A DNA stretch of 64,000 nucleotides from Bicyclus anynana (taxonomy: Eukaryota; Arthropoda; Insecta; Lepidoptera; Nymphalidae), in assembly GCF_947172395.1 (NCBI RefSeq), contig NC_069087.1, forward strand, positions 13,101,107 through 13,165,106, written 5' to 3'. Each line of letters begins with the position of its first letter. Position 1 is the first letter of the stretch. Below the pieces are notes generated by a model. It was not told the origin of the DNA, did no database searches, and worked only from the letters and a program-made list of their open reading frames with translations. The position numbers and the translations under genes were made by a program. Positions 32,001 to 40,200 of this stretch are shown piece by piece.

Positions 32001-34378
32001 CATAAGGTTGTCGATCAGGGAGGGTATCCATGTATACGTGCGAGTGACCTAGACGTTTCGCGCGTCTTTTGTTTCATGGTATTTGCATAAGGTACTGAGC
32101 GAGTTTGGTTAAGGTTTGTTACCGTGACGTCAGGAAATAGTTAAAATATAAACGATCATAGCCAACAACGTTTTCGATTATATAGTCAAAAAATAATTAA
32201 ATATTTATGTACTTATTCAGGTCTCGAAAAAATTTATATTCAACCTAGTAGAACACTGTTGAACAATAATGTTTTTTTATTTAATCCTTTATAAGAAAAA
32301 GTGTCAACCATCCTATTCTATTTAAAAGTGTTTCATAATTTGAAAACTCATGTTCACTTAATGTGGACGGCTGGAACATATACATAGCTTTTTTATGCTA
32401 TTTCGTGAATTTCGGGACAAGAAATAAAGAAGAAAAAGGCTAGAAAATTTTAAATTATATATAAGGGATTCCAAGCGTGCCTTTCTGTCCAAAAAAAAAA
32501 ATGACCAACTCAGCCAGTAAATAATACTGTTATATCTTTCTAAGTGTTTATGTTTACATTTCAGTGAAGGAAGATTTGCTGATCGACATAGATTTGCCGC
32601 CGTGCACCATGAACGTCACGGCTAGCAACAAACCGCCCAATATGAACATCTCGCTGTTGGACGAGCCTATAGATGTTCCAGAATTAGGTAAAAGAATTTA
32701 CTTTTTAATATAATCAATAATATTTAGGGTTCCGTACCCAAATTCTAAATAGGGACCCTATTACTGAGACCCTATTACTATTGTCTGTCCATCTGTCAAC
32801 TGTTCCTGTGATTACACATCCAGATATGTCTGTGATTACACATCCAGATGTGTTTGTGATTACACATCCAGATGTGTCTGTGATTATACATCTTGATGTG
32901 CCTCTTGACTTCACACACAGAGAATTAAGAAAATTCTCAGGTATGCAGGTTTCCTCACGATGTTTTTCCTTCAATGTTTGTGACATTTGATATTTAATTT
33001 CTTAAAATGCATATAACTGAAAAGCTAGAGGTGCATGCCCCAGACCGGATTTGAACTTATGCTCTCCGAATCGAAGGCAGAGGTCATATCCACTTGGCTT
33101 TAACGTCCTTTTGTCTGCTCATAATAGACTATATTATGTTTCTCTGAAAATACAAAAACGTTTTTTTTTTAGTTTATACCAGTAAATTGTACAACTTTAC
33201 TATTATATTAAAAACAAGTGAACACATGAAAATTTTTTAATAGAATTTATTGTTTTTAAGTTTTTTTCTTGTATATGACATTTTTTTTTGTTTCATAAAG
33301 TTATCGTCATTAAAAAATATTTCTTATTCCATAGTACACAAAGCCTATAATAAATACAACATTTTTATTTACAGATACTAACTGGGGACAACAAAGTATA
33401 GAAAGCTTACCAACGTACAGCACAGAAACGCAAAATCGAGTCCTCCCCAATCTCTATGGTGCCAAGTCTTTGGACGGACTTAACAGGACATCAACACTCG
33501 CGACATACTCTACCCAACCTCTCACACTTGACCCTTTACAGTCTGTAACCATAGACAATAAGAGACCACAATTTATATCACAGACCTTTACAAAAATAAA
33601 TGGTAGATATGTTCGTACTGACCCACCAATGGAAAGTGAAATAGTGAACGATTTACCAACAAGATCTAACACAGAAAGTAATCTATACAATAATGCAACA
33701 CCAAGTCATTCAACAAATCATACGCCATATGGAACTATCTCGAATAACGCTCTCTTTAATATAAACGAATCTAATATAGTTAAACCCTTAGAACATATGT
33801 CTTTAGATGACAGAATTTCAGAATCCCTGAATCTCAGATCCAAGAATACAAATAGTGAAAACATATACGAGAATAGTCAAGATTACAGACAGACAAACCC
33901 TATATACAGTAATACGATGAGCAATGAAAATGATTTTCCGATATACAGCAATTTTGATGCAACGACAAATCAACAGCAGTTCATATTGGAGAAGGACTAT
34001 TACACAAAGTTCTCCACACCGTCTGGTAGTCAGACAACATATGAGAAGAACATGTATGTACCACATTATGGAGAAGAAGGTGAAAAGTTGAAGAATTTCA
34101 GTGAATCTCTGGAGAACTCGAAGAATTACTCCGCATTAAAGTATCAGAATATAGATTATTATTCGAGTGATTATGGTGCGTCGACTTCGCGAGTTCTTTA
34201 CGATGAGGTCAATGACACGGCTAGTAATATTTATAGTGAGATTGGTGAAGTGCAAAGTGAGATTGGTGACGTGTATTCAAGTGCAAACTATTCTACCCCG
34301 TGTTTGTATGACGAAGTGTATGAACCTGTGCCGAGGCCTCATCGACCGGCCCCCCCTTGCCCTTATCAACCTAAGTGA
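14054..34378 (+). CDS. Ack: ACK-family (TNK2-type) non-receptor tyrosine kinase
   Basis: Ten coding exons with matching phases (14054-14140, 15216-15463, 16644-17055, 17891-18092, 20356-20551, 21722-21847, 22988-23067, 31749-31952, 32565-32687, 33375-34378) give 893 residues. Residues 1-100 form the ACK SAM-like region (DLEKIG, RRL). The kinase has G-loop GNGSFG 118-123, Lys143, HRDLACRN with Asp236, DFG 254-256, activation-loop Tyr268 and APE 282-284. An SH3 domain (ELHWWKGQNQRT) lies around 375-425. The tail is rich in Tyr motifs (IYSEIG, LYDEVYEPV) and ends PRPHRPAPPCPYQPK. ACKs act downstream of Cdc42 in cytoskeletal and endocytic signalling. I see no CRIB motif after the SH3 and no C-terminal UBA. 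The last codon overlaps a donor-like AA|GTGAGT, so a further exon is possible. It could be Ack or the paralogous Ack-like gene. Confidence 0.88.
14769..15010 (-). pseudogene. Non-LTR retrotransposon 3' end remnant
   Basis: The minus strand encodes RWEDDLPKGWGGKARDRVEW, then a LEEAYVGGQP-type motif and a stop. An AATAAAGG signal and a TTTTA-type repetitive tail (14765-14815 on plus) follow. This is the typical C terminus and 3' tail of a LINE ORF2. It lies in ACK intron 1, antisense. Confidence 0.65.
15545..15840 (+). pseudogene. Non-LTR retrotransposon C-terminal remnant
   Basis: Begins GPKVLECNPSL, matching the GPKVLEW-RPRTGKR motif of LINE ORF2 tails. It ends in TGTCCAGCAATGGATGTTAT followed by GATGATTAATGA, a common 3' end of these elements. 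Frames are broken. It lies in ACK intron 2, sense. Confidence 0.55.
16397..16459. repeat. Short hairpin repeat
   Basis: 20-bp arms starting CAGACTAATTTAGTATTTTA are repeated inverted with one mismatch around a 23-bp loop. The hairpin lies in ACK intron 2, about 185 bp before exon 3. Confidence 0.5.
17085..17275 (-). mobile_element. Lep1-like Helitron next to ACK exon 3
   Basis: Reads CTAGCTGACGACGCGTGATT at the left and ATAATATTAGCATAGA at the right, flanked by A and T in the correct Helitron arrangement. It is essentially full length (191 bp). It begins 29 bp after the end of ACK exon 3. Confidence 0.8.
17640..17700. repeat. Dispersed repeat fragment shared with 48145-48195
   Basis: AGCGCCGG followed by GAAGTAAATTTTA and GAGCGAGATCCAATTAT occurs at both places. 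The class is unknown. It lies in ACK intron 3, after a G-rich stretch (17580-17610). Confidence 0.45.
18891..19188. mobile_element. hAT-like MITE
   Basis: The element 18899-19180 starts CAGTGGCGTAGCTAGG and ends AGCTTCGCCACTG, imperfect inverted termini of hAT type. Flanks CTCATGCA and CTTATGCA match at 7 of 8 positions, consistent with an 8-bp target duplication. A related, more decayed copy is at 48470-48662. It lies in ACK intron 4. Confidence 0.65.
19190..20355. other. ACK intron 4, distal part
   Basis: No gene was seen. It contains a fragment (about 19775-19805) resembling the repeat at 44375-44620 and a hairpin with arms GAAGGTCGTGGCCA / TGGTCACGACCTTC at about 20210-20250. The intron ends at the acceptor TTTCCAG before 20356. 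Confidence 0.5.
20586..20640 (-). mobile_element. Helitron family 2 terminus next to ACK exon 5
   Basis: CTAGCCGACGCCCGCGACTT is the reverse complement of a Helitron 3' hairpin ending in CTAG. The CTAG lies 34 bp after ACK exon 5 ends. The element continues beyond an inserted SINE, because the CCCCTATCCTACCCCTACCC tract at 20923-20950 corresponds to the repeat following the same terminus at 25531. Its 5' end was not fixed. Confidence 0.6.
20641..20920 (+). mobile_element. tRNA-derived SINE (family E) with poly(A)
   Basis: The tRNA-like head GCGGCCGCGTGGCGCAGTGG carries A-box and B-box (GGGTTCGATTCCC) promoter elements. The body ends with GGGGCTAAGTAGTGATGTGT and TTTATTTATTTAT and then a run of about 11 A. 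It is inserted between AACTA and the CCCCTACCC tract of a family 2 Helitron. Confidence 0.75.
21040..21178 (+). mobile_element. Helitron-like 5' fragment
   Basis: Starts TCTATACTAATATTATAAAG after an A, then has a TTTGTTTGTTTG tract and ACTACTGGACCGATTTT. It diverges from the Lep1-like copies afterwards and is followed directly by a SINE. Confidence 0.55.
21176..21398 (-). mobile_element. SINE family A, partial
   Basis: Same blocks and orientation as the copy at 49622-49935, from ACAAGTTAGCCCTTGACTAC to a GGTGGTAACTAGCCAC block. The minus-strand tRNA-like head is missing. It lies in ACK intron 5. Confidence 0.65.
21395..21560. repeat. Dispersed repeat (family F)
   Basis: Shares CGCCCGGTGCATATA, TTTATTTTGCGTATTTAAGT and GGGCGTGAGAGT with 39440-39600. 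Both copies lie beside a SINE family A copy and end in an AATAATAATAATAA tract. The class is unknown. Confidence 0.55.
21883..22071. mobile_element. 189-bp near-palindromic MITE
   Basis: Arms of about 60 bp or more starting CCCCTAGCCAAGTGGCACG are repeated inverted at the other end, with a small asymmetric centre around 21955-22000. The left edge is 35 bp after the end of ACK exon 6. No target duplication was resolved. Confidence 0.65.
22424..22960. repeat. Cluster of SINE family B fragments in head-to-head order
   Basis: A plus-oriented piece (22424-22540, GAATCCGGACCGGGGCTTGC), a minus-oriented piece (22567-22800, with GTGTGAAGTCTACCAATC and TTCCTCACGATGTTTTCCTT) and a plus 3' piece (22860-22960, CTCTCATTCTGAGAGGAGAC) all belong to the family seen complete at 40690-40970. 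They fill most of ACK intron 6, ending 28 bp before exon 7. Confidence 0.65.
23114..23309 (+). mobile_element. Lep1-like Helitron
   Basis: Full-length copy from TCTATACTAATATTATAAAG to GGCGTCAGCTAG, flanked by A and T. It starts 46 bp after ACK exon 7. Confidence 0.8.
23310..25480. other. ACK intron 7, left part
   Basis: No host exon was seen. It holds a family 2 Helitron terminus at 24263 (CTAGCGGACGCCCGTGACTG), a 64-bp perfect hairpin at 24749-24812, and a short plus frame to 24968 (KKHLRAGGGLCRKAHCAERF) of unknown origin, possibly a decayed transposon product. Confidence 0.5.
24749..24812. repeat. Perfect 31-bp inverted repeat with 2-nt loop
   Basis: The arm starting AGTGAAATGCGAAAAGCAGG is followed, after TG, by its exact reverse complement ending in CTGCTTTTCGCATTTCACT. 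No mismatch was found over 31 bp. No flanking duplication was identified. Confidence 0.75.
25777..28941 (-). CDS. LINE ORF2: endonuclease and reverse transcriptase
   Basis: An intact frame of 1054 residues. Residues 1-215 are an endonuclease/exonuclease/phosphatase domain with GDLNAK at 126-131 and the catalytic SDH at 204-206. The reverse transcriptase spans about 430-720, with APGPDGIP at 446-453, GYRPIVLL at 505-512, GVPQGSVLGP at 634-643 and the YADD catalytic motif at 667-670. A CCHC knuckle (C955, C958, H967, C972) and an Arg-rich C terminus follow. All key residues are present. The protein nicks target DNA and performs target-primed reverse transcription of the element RNA. The ATG overlaps the ORF1 stop in ATGA, suggesting termination-coupled reinitiation. 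The R1-clade call is from domain order and motifs, with no tree. Confidence 0.93.
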   Translation of the reverse strand: MSQLQHINFLQSNINHCSVAQDLLLQSITEWEIDLAVVCEPYYVPPQSQWVGDLDDLVAILAGNNSGPVLIPVERGSGYVMVKWGIYLIVGTYFSPNRTLAEFETYLDSVREAVGRQSEDKVIVLGDLNAKSQAWGSPNTDARGRAVQDWVFIMGLSILNRGSVNTCVRRHGEGGSIVDVSFATSAVAGNISNWRVEAEVETFSDHKYIRFEISALRIAVNHPRRQSRFPRWCLSQLDRELAKEAAITMRWSSFGRNENSTAEMADRLCSAFTDICDASMPRAKRRPRRRWVYWWSSEIADLRKACIRARREYVRCRRRNGLDPDLEYQLQKSYREAKKSLKAAIYKAKEQSREELLKTLDKDPWGRPYRVAQNKLRSQDAPITETLQPDLVQRIVGQLFPEPQVHIPPVMAPHYSDVPLTIRDVPRITEAELETAGERLRLKKTAPGPDGIPGKVIFLAMEYAGPVLRELFDKCLVNGEFPKQWKEGKLCLLRKESRPIDSPSGYRPIVLLSELGKLFEKILATRLTLHLETVGPGLSDVQFGFRAGRSTLDALEALRVLSLEAVEAGDVVLAVSLDVANAFNSLPVETLLESFRYHEVPLYLKRLLEDYLHDREVLWEGADAHKHRRRVGCGVPQGSVLGPVLWNMGFDWLLRCPLLPGMKIICYADDTLVTARGKTFEEVCRLAAVGTSLVVDRIRMLGMRVSISKTEALLFHGPRRGPPRGAHIAVQGTVIEVKPCMKYLGLTLDGRWKFETHFKQLEVRLVKAAAALGRLLPNIGGPESVCRRLYAGIVRSMALYGAPIWVHSLTPVNKVLLRRPQKIIAVRVIRGYRTVSWTAATLLAGDPPWELQAEVLAEVYQYRALMNAQGVLAGADEVRRIRTLAQSVLVERWKEDLESPIAGSWTVLAVRPHIERWLKRKHGTLTFRLVQILTGHGCFGKYLHQTARRELTPVCHQCGATEDTAHHTLAECAAWSPQRHILSSTIGRAVSLPDVVDAMIGSETCWTVMLSFCEAVMGLKEAEERAREEAADAPLIRRRRQGRRRRRYAHLLPP
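28938..30842 (-). CDS. LINE ORF1: gag-like RNA-binding protein
   Basis: An intact frame of 634 residues. The N-terminal third is basic and Ser/Arg-rich. A probable coiled coil (LRADNTRLRNEIESLKSDLK) lies around 195-225, followed by a low-complexity Ser/Thr/Ala-rich stretch. The C-terminal part holds three zinc knuckles: CYKCLGIGHTRPLC, CFRCGGDGHKSADC and CMVCSDAGLPAGHIMGGKRC. Three CCHC motifs are typical of R1-clade ORF1 proteins, which package element RNA and direct it to the nucleus. The stop TGA overlaps the ORF2 start by 4 nt (28938-28941). The ATG at 30842 is preceded by an untranslated leader to 31328. Confidence 0.9.
   Translation of the reverse strand: MADSRDTSRKHDGSSGSRDASQPRNTAEGRRAQSRTRSPIFRVPPRDTDSESEGSRIRSDIASRGRSMVRGRGTGITRARAELKEAREEAYEVAFNQLLRDRAYRKDSPQVITDPEETEENEIICPEVPANLTAEELRALGGHNVASIMHVATKSRNLKGTWVKRLKESARVLQEILEALASRTEADETRRLRADNTRLRNEIESLKSDLKAHRREFSEMRTSMAAAKSGTAPSLSKDAMEELKASIVASLSVMIDARFAGIEERLLPERVLRPPLAAGQGRRATARPQPSSVTPTTRSVPVEHDNIVTEPSAGTSEAAAGSSQPSTATDDWATVTRKGGKGKSKKTTPSAASIVTPADKQAALPKLSPPKTAAVMVTLQPKAADKGMTYAQVLERAEQSVNLQELGINDGIRIRRAATGARLLELPKNQTPEQAELLASRLRAALDGIANVVRPTQSATLRIIGLDDSVTKEKLVAAVVRAGNCTTQVVKVGDLQLGPRGMSTATVHCPIEVAKVLSDAGRLLVGWSSAEVQVLEQRPLRCYKCLGIGHTRPLCPSIKDRGNVCFRCGGDGHKSADCSLEMRCMVCSDAGLPAGHIMGGKRCNPPHTKGKTFRAHINVDGGRSQMQEEANMSS
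30843..31328 (-). promoter_or_regulatory. LINE 5' UTR, presumed internal promoter
   Basis: The leader between the 5' junction and ORF1 starts TGATTCCGCGCCGGAGCG on minus and has GC-rich segments (31050-31110 and 31290-31325). LINEs of this kind normally carry an internal promoter here. No specific promoter element was confirmed. Confidence 0.45.
31329..31452. repeat. (TACCC/TACCCC)n microsatellite
   Basis: About 120 bp of irregular CCCTAC and CCCCTAC units on the plus strand. The same tract, 25531-25565, flanks the other side of the LINE, so it was one array before insertion. It resembles but is not the insect telomere repeat (CCTAA). Confidence 0.85.
31953..33374. other. ACK introns 8 and 9
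   Basis: Flank exon 9 (32565-32687). Intron 9 holds a four-copy 24-bp tandem array (about 32811-32905, unit TGTGATTACACATCCAGATG with variants), followed by a minus-oriented SINE family B copy (about 32895-33110) with a tRNA-like head and ACCGGATTTGAAC. No other gene was seen. Confidence 0.55.
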
Positions 34379-36120
34379 GTTAATAAAAAGTAAATAGTAA
34401 ATATACACCGTGAAGTTGCCTTCGTCTTGAACGGAAATCCCACATAGATTCTCAATCGATTATTTTAAAACATCCTGTATTTTTAAACATCTATCTACTC
34501 GCCGCAATGCTGCTATTCGGCTCATCGGTTCTTTTGAGATCATTCACTTTTGCCTAAACTAAGCCAAAGTTCAATGACTTCATACTTATGAAACAGAATT
34601 AAACAGGATGTGTAAATTTTTTTCATAAAAATTTTGAGGTCTTTTTTAATATTATTATGGGGTTTCTTGTATTGGACTAATAAATGTCGGGGCGGCTTAC
34701 AGACGGTGAAACTAGCACAGTGTACAATATATTATATAAGAGAGGATTGTGTGTATGTACATTGTAAGGAATTACCAAAAACTGAAATGAGGCGGTAATA
34801 TAAAGGCAAAACAAATTTCATGCCTCTATATCTGTTCAAACTAATTTTCAAAACAAGTTAACAGTTTCTCATAAGAACATTACACTTAGCTTTAAGTAAC
34901 GACTAAATGTTTCTTTAATCTCAATTAAATGATAAATATCCTAATAGGTGTCATCCTATTTGACTATGAGCTGCTACTATGTGATGTAAATAGCCTAAAA
35001 TTACTAGTATAAAAAGGATATCAAGTCAATCAGTCTATCTATTCTGGGAAGTCTGTTTAACTTTGCATGTAATGGTAAAATGACTGATCAAGCATGTGTG
35101 TGTATAAACTGACGGTTTGTCAGTAACCCAGGCTACGGACCTGCAGTTTGACGGACTGTTCAGTTAAATTGTCTGTGTGAAGTGAAGAATAATTGAATGT
35201 TTTGATTAAATAAAATTGAAGGTCTGTAGCCCGCATTGAAGGACATTGGTTCAGTATAGCCAAATAGAATTTCTGTTTATATAATTTTGTATTATAAACT
35301 AAAATACAGATGTTGGATATTCTGCTATGACTATGACTATTTTTATGGAAATCCTATTCTATGTGTTTGTATGTCTATAACTTGATGTGTAAAATTAAGC
35401 AAATACTCAAAAACACTGTCAACGAAATTAGAATTAAATGTTGCCATATTCTACATATTTCTATAGTATTTCTGTTGAAATATAACTGAGATTATAAGGA
35501 TACCATTAACTGTTCCTTATCAGAGTATATTACAAAATTATTCATGTCTATAATAAAATGGCAGCTAATTAAGATTTATGTACAATTTAGAAAAGTGTTT
35601 TAATATTTTAGAAAAAATGCAACTAATTAAAAAGTTTATGTTTATAAATAATAATATTTCATTGAAAACTCAATTAGGTTTTTAATTTTAATTAACGGAA
35701 TTTAATATGATGTTTACAATATTGTAACCACTGTATGATATTGACTGTAGTTTGTAACTTTGTTATATGTTACAATTTTATATAACAATGTTGACATGTT
35801 GTATAACAGAAGTTTAACAACATGTTATTTAAACTCACTCTAATAGTCATATTTTTATAAGGATTAGAAAAATTATTGATCGCTGCTATATTTATTTACT
35901 AATAAAATGAGATTTATTAGAATAAATGATTAACAAGAATGTATATAATATTATAAAAATAATAATTTGACCTATATTACAATTTTGTTTACTAAGCTAA
36001 ATGAATATATGACGTCACAGATATAGCTGATGTTAAAAATCGTTTAGCACATAAGTGCATTCTTCAACATTACCATTAAAAAATATTCGGCTAAAGATGC
36101 ATTTATATTAAAAAATATAT
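34379..36120 (+). other. Probable ACK 3' UTR
   Basis: AT-rich, with stops in every frame and no repeat recognised before 36121. AATAAA occurs at 34382, just after the stop, and again near 35890 and 36694. A strong signal, CACAATAAAGATATTTAATTGA followed by a GT-rich TGTGTTTGTTTT, is at about 38555-38590, so the true end is undecided. If the last exon is spliced (see findings), this would instead be intron. Confidence 0.4.
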
Positions 36121-36506
36121 ACAGGGTGCTCGGGAGTATTTTCCATAACTTTAACTTTATGGTGTTGTAGAGTCCACATAAAGTAGCAGAACTGCAAAAC
36201 TAACATTTTTTTAACTAAAAAATTAAAACGTTTTATGTTTTCATACAAAGTAATTCAAATAAGTCTGACTATCCATGTAACACACGCCTTTATCTTAAAA
36301 TATTACATTTTAAAATACGTAAAACTTGGCTACGTTATAACTATAAGGATGCGTATACGGGACACATTTTAAGATCTATTTACAAAAGAAATCTTATTTA
36401 CCCAGAAAATATTAATTTTAGAAGACATGTTCCTGGAACATTTTTAATTAATTTTCGGTAAAGAATGTAACCTCAGAGTTATGGGAAATGCTCCCGAGCA
36501 TCCTGT
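36121..36506. mobile_element. MITE with 30-bp inverted termini
   Basis: Starts ACAGGGTGCTCGGGAGTATT and ends in the imperfect reverse complement (AAATGCTCCCGAGCATCCTGT). It is flanked by TATAT / ATATC, compatible with a TA target as used by Tc1/mariner elements. It is 386 bp with no coding capacity. Confidence 0.65.
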
Positions 36507-37014
36507 ATATCACTGACTGAACGTTCTAAGGCTGCAAACATTGGTAAATTCTTCAATTAAAATTTGTTTGAATAATGAATAAAAAAAATTAATAAAATAC
36601 ATTAAAGGTATTAAATATTCATACACATTGTAAATATCGATTCATCACATACTGCATAATATTAAAATATATATTTCTATCGCCAAATAGGAACAATAAA
36701 TATTTTTATGTACCTAGAGTGTATAAGTATACTAAATGTCTAAGAAACTCCGATGAGAAGATATTATTAAAATACATAATTATTAGAATTAATGTTTATT
36801 TTTAAATATAAAATGTACCTGTAGTATTTCAGTAAGTTTTTCTTTTCTAGAATTAATTGAAAATTGGCAGCTAATTTCCTAAACTTCAGCCATTGTAGTA
36901 TTAGAGGGAGAGAGAGAGTCTGTGGTGGTCAGATCTTTGTTGTTTTGTAAAAGTTTGAAGTTTGTAAGCCTATGCTAGTAGGTAAGATTAGAAGGGAACA
37001 CATCGTATGTAATA

Positions 37015-37080
37015 ACTAGCGGACGCCCGCGACTTTGTCCGCGTGACTGATGATGAAACTCGATGGAAACTTTTAACCCC
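37015..37080 (-). mobile_element. Family 2 Helitron terminus
   Basis: CTAGCGGACGCCCGCGACTT followed by GTCCGCGTG and AAACTCGATGGAAACTTTTA. This is the same hairpin end as at 25481. The rest of the element was not delimited. Confidence 0.6.
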
Positions 37081-37682
37081 TATTTTCACCCTTAGTTAAT
37101 ATTTTTACAAGTTAATGTTACTTAGTTAATACCTAGTCCACTAATCATTTTACAAACAGATAACTTGAAACGTGATCGATTTATATAAAAAAAACTTCAA
37201 CCACTTTTTCACCCTTTAAGTACCGCTAGAATTTTTGGAAAATCTTGAAGAACATTATTTTTAGTATTATTCAAAGTAATTTTTTTTAACAGTAACAGTT
37301 TTGACCATGACACGCACTCAAACCATAATGACCATGACACGCACTCAAACCATAATGTATTATATTCTATTGCCATTATGAAGCCAGTGAAAACTATTTA
37401 CTTTTTTGATCTTTTTGCTAAACTTATTCCGACTAATATTATTGTTTAACCTATGTTAACATAACTATTAAGTAAATTGTTTTGCTCATAAAATGTACAA
37501 TATTAATTATTATAGAGCAATATTGGACTTCGGTGTCCTTACTTGTAAAATAGAAATAAAATAAATATAAAAACAATTTATTTCAAAAAAGGTGCTATCA
37601 ATTTCTAATCATTAAATACATATTTCTAACTATCGATTTAGTAGTACTCCAACACCACAGTAAATACATATAAACAGTATTC

Positions 37683-37910
37683 CAACTCGGTCGTATCTTT
37701 GAAATAAATACATACAGCCGCGCGGTAAGTAAACATATGATAGGGTTGCCGCCTCCAGCATTTTAATTACATTTGCCAACTTTGTGTTTTCATTAAATTT
37801 TGTGATTGTAAATATACTTTTTTTACATAAACAAATTAAATACTTCATGAATTGAATAGCAAATGTTCAATAAAAATGCGTGTTGTTTTTTGATTGGTAG
37901 ATTTAATTAA
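37683..37910 (-). repeat. Fragment related to the P-like element at 12186-13502
   Basis: The reverse complement shares CAATCAAAAAACAACACGCA, TAAAAAAAGTATATTTACAA and TGTAATTAAAATGCTGGAGG with about 13040-13250. Terminal repeats were not found here, so this is a partial copy. Confidence 0.65.
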
Positions 37911-38049
37911 AACAACATGTTGATTGAATAACAAATCGGTCTTATTTCGCGACCGAAAAATGAGGATGGTCTGCCTATCGCAGGCTTACATACCATAAGT
38001 GACAACTTTTCAAAGTGGTCTTGAATTGTTCAATATCGTTCTACTAGAT

Positions 38050-38310
38050 TGAAAAAAATTATAATTTTTTCTGAGACGTGATTACATGAAAATTTTAATT
38101 TTTAAATATTTTTTTTAATATGAGACTAAACGCTGTCGGCCATGATGGTCTATATTTTAAATGTTTCATGACGTCACGATATCAAATCCTTTACCAAACG
38201 GAGCGTTTGACATTTACAAGAAATCTTTGACTTTTATTAATTAATATCGATATAAAGATTTCGGATCCTTATTCCATGTACCTACTATATAAAATTTAAT
38301 ATGAGTCAAC
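38050..38310 (+). repeat. Dispersed repeat (family G)
   Basis: The inverted counterpart lies at 50490-50800 in an IA-2 intron. Shared blocks include CAAACGGAGCGTTTGACA, TTTCATGACGTCA and ATTAATTAATATCGATAT. The class is unknown, probably a MITE. Confidence 0.6.
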
Positions 38311-38878
38311 TACCTACCCTATTTGTGAATGCTAAGTATTAGTATGTATCAAGTTACTCGAACGATGTATATTTGGATTGTTGTAAGAAACCAGAAGATA
38401 TTAAAATGATTAAATGTTAATAATTTACTATAATTATGTTTGTATTCGAATATTTGTGTAACTTATAGTGAAAACTGTAATTTACAATCCCTAACTATGT
38501 CTCGATGTCTGGATACATGTAAGTTATATTTGTAATTGTATGATAACTATGATCACAATAAAGATATTTAATTGATTGTGTTTGTTTTATGACGAACGTA
38601 TAACTCGGGCACGTTAACTCAACACCTGGTTACCAAACAGTAGAAACATCATTCGAGCCAAGTGTCAACTTAATCCGCACGAGCTATTCGTACCTCTTTC
38701 ATTTACTTATTAACCGACTTCAAAAAAAAGAGGATTCTCAATTCGACGCGTATGTTTTTTTTTTCATGTTTGCTACTTCATAACTTCGTCATTTTCAGCA
38801 AAAAAAAGTCGGTTGAATTTTTTTTTATTAATTTTTTTTTAACCCATACCTACATGTAGTATCATCATAATCGCGCGA

Positions 38879-39120
38879 GTGGCGTGTTGCGGCGTTTTGT
38901 GTCTGCGTTTAGTGGCCGGTGCTGGCCACAAGAAGCGAGCAGCGACGATTGTAGCTTGTGGCGTCAACCGTGTGTGGCGAGTCCGTATAAAATGTATGAA
39001 AACTACAGGGAATGTGCCGGTAGCGGCGTTTTGTGGTTGTGGCTGGTGGCCCGTGTGCGGGAGCCCTAAAGGTAGTAAGACTATCTCGTACCATTAAGGC
39101 CCTAAGGCCGCTCTACACTG
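38879..39120. repeat. GC-rich repeat-like block
   Basis: A sharply GC-richer island with TGTGGCG, GCGGCGTTTTGTG and GGCCCTAAGGCCGCTCTACA, unlike the AT-rich surroundings. Short frames occur in several phases but none looks like a protein family. I regard it as a transposon piece. Confidence 0.35.
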
Positions 39121-39214
39121 GCGGCGTGATACCTACTCTCCCATACGTAAACGTATCTCCACACTCGTAAACATACAAACTTGGTTCGCGCACTTCATTG
39201 AGAATACTGGGATA

Positions 39215-39425
39215 GGTCTCCAGGTCTGGCTGGTGTGAGGCTTCGACCGTGGCTGATCACCACCCTACCGCCAAGCGATTTAGCGTTCCGGTACGATGTC
39301 GTGTAGAAACCGAAAAGGGGTGTGGATTTTCATCCTCCTCTTAACAAGTTAGCCCGCTTCCACCTTAGACTGCATAATCACTTACCATCAGGTGAAATTG
39401 TAGTCAAGGGCTAACTTGTATAGAA
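39215..39425 (+). mobile_element. SINE family A, partial, plus orientation
   Basis: Contains CCAAGCGATTTAGCGTTCCG, GGGGTGTGGATTTTCATCCT and CAAGGGCTAACTTGTATAGA, the reverse complement of the copy at 49622-49935. It is followed by repeat family F (39440-39600). Confidence 0.65.
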
Positions 39426-39949
39426 TAATAATAATACTCCCTGCCGGGGTGAATCCTCCGCCCGGTGCATATACGTATTTATGTAATGTATATTTAAGTT
39501 TATTTATTTTGCGTATTTAAGTAAGTTTATTTATTTTCCCTTTGACTTTTTATTTATATTTATTTTGTACTGGGCGTGAGAGTTTAATTCATTTGAATAA
39601 TAATAATAAAAAATATAAACGGCTGTTCATCGCATTTACGAAATATTATCAAGAAAAGCCGCGGATGCCTCTACAGTACACTCACAGTTCATTGCGTCCA
39701 CAGTGTTGGGCGTGCTTTATAATATATTCTGTTTACCCCGACTGGTAGCTTCCAAGGTTTCACCATAGACATAATAAAAAATCCAGACTCCTTCTCAACT
39801 AGAAAGTACGTACCCCAATTCTGCCATTTCGCATTTATCTACCTATACGTACACGCCGACACGCACACAAATGCACATATGAAGACAGACCGGCATTAAT
39901 TTCGTTAACCTGGCAATACGCTTCACTCAGAAACTCGGCAACATTCCTT

Positions 39950-40200
39950 CTCCTTGCGTCATACATATTCCTCATTACTAAGGGTTGTGACCCCTATCAC
40001 AAGCTTGTTTCTTCACGATATCGCGCCATGTGGCTCGGCTTTTCGCGACTTGCAGAGCCTCGTGTACTTTGGTGTCGAGAATGGCGCGTATTTGGTCGGA
40101 CCAACGCATCGGGCTACGTCCTCGAGATCTCTTTCCTTCCACTTTGCCAGTGATCACTAGTTTCTTTAAGTTATCTCAAGGTGTTAGGTGCTTCGATTGT
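39950..40200 (-). pseudogene. LINE ORF2 C-terminal remnant
   Basis: The minus strand encodes RGRSPMRWSDQIRAILDTKV, then HEALQVAKSRATWRDIV and RGHN, the end of a common lepidopteran LINE ORF2 (GRSPxRWxDQIR). It is 5' truncated, with stops soon after. Confidence 0.65.

Noticed and set aside
32781..32990. Frame with repeated VITHPD units
   Set aside because: It arises from the 24-bp tandem array inside ACK intron 9 and lacks splice or start support.
38879..39097. GC-rich frame with many Cys and Gly
   Set aside because: Several phases are open equally, no family is recognised and the block looks like a repeat insertion.
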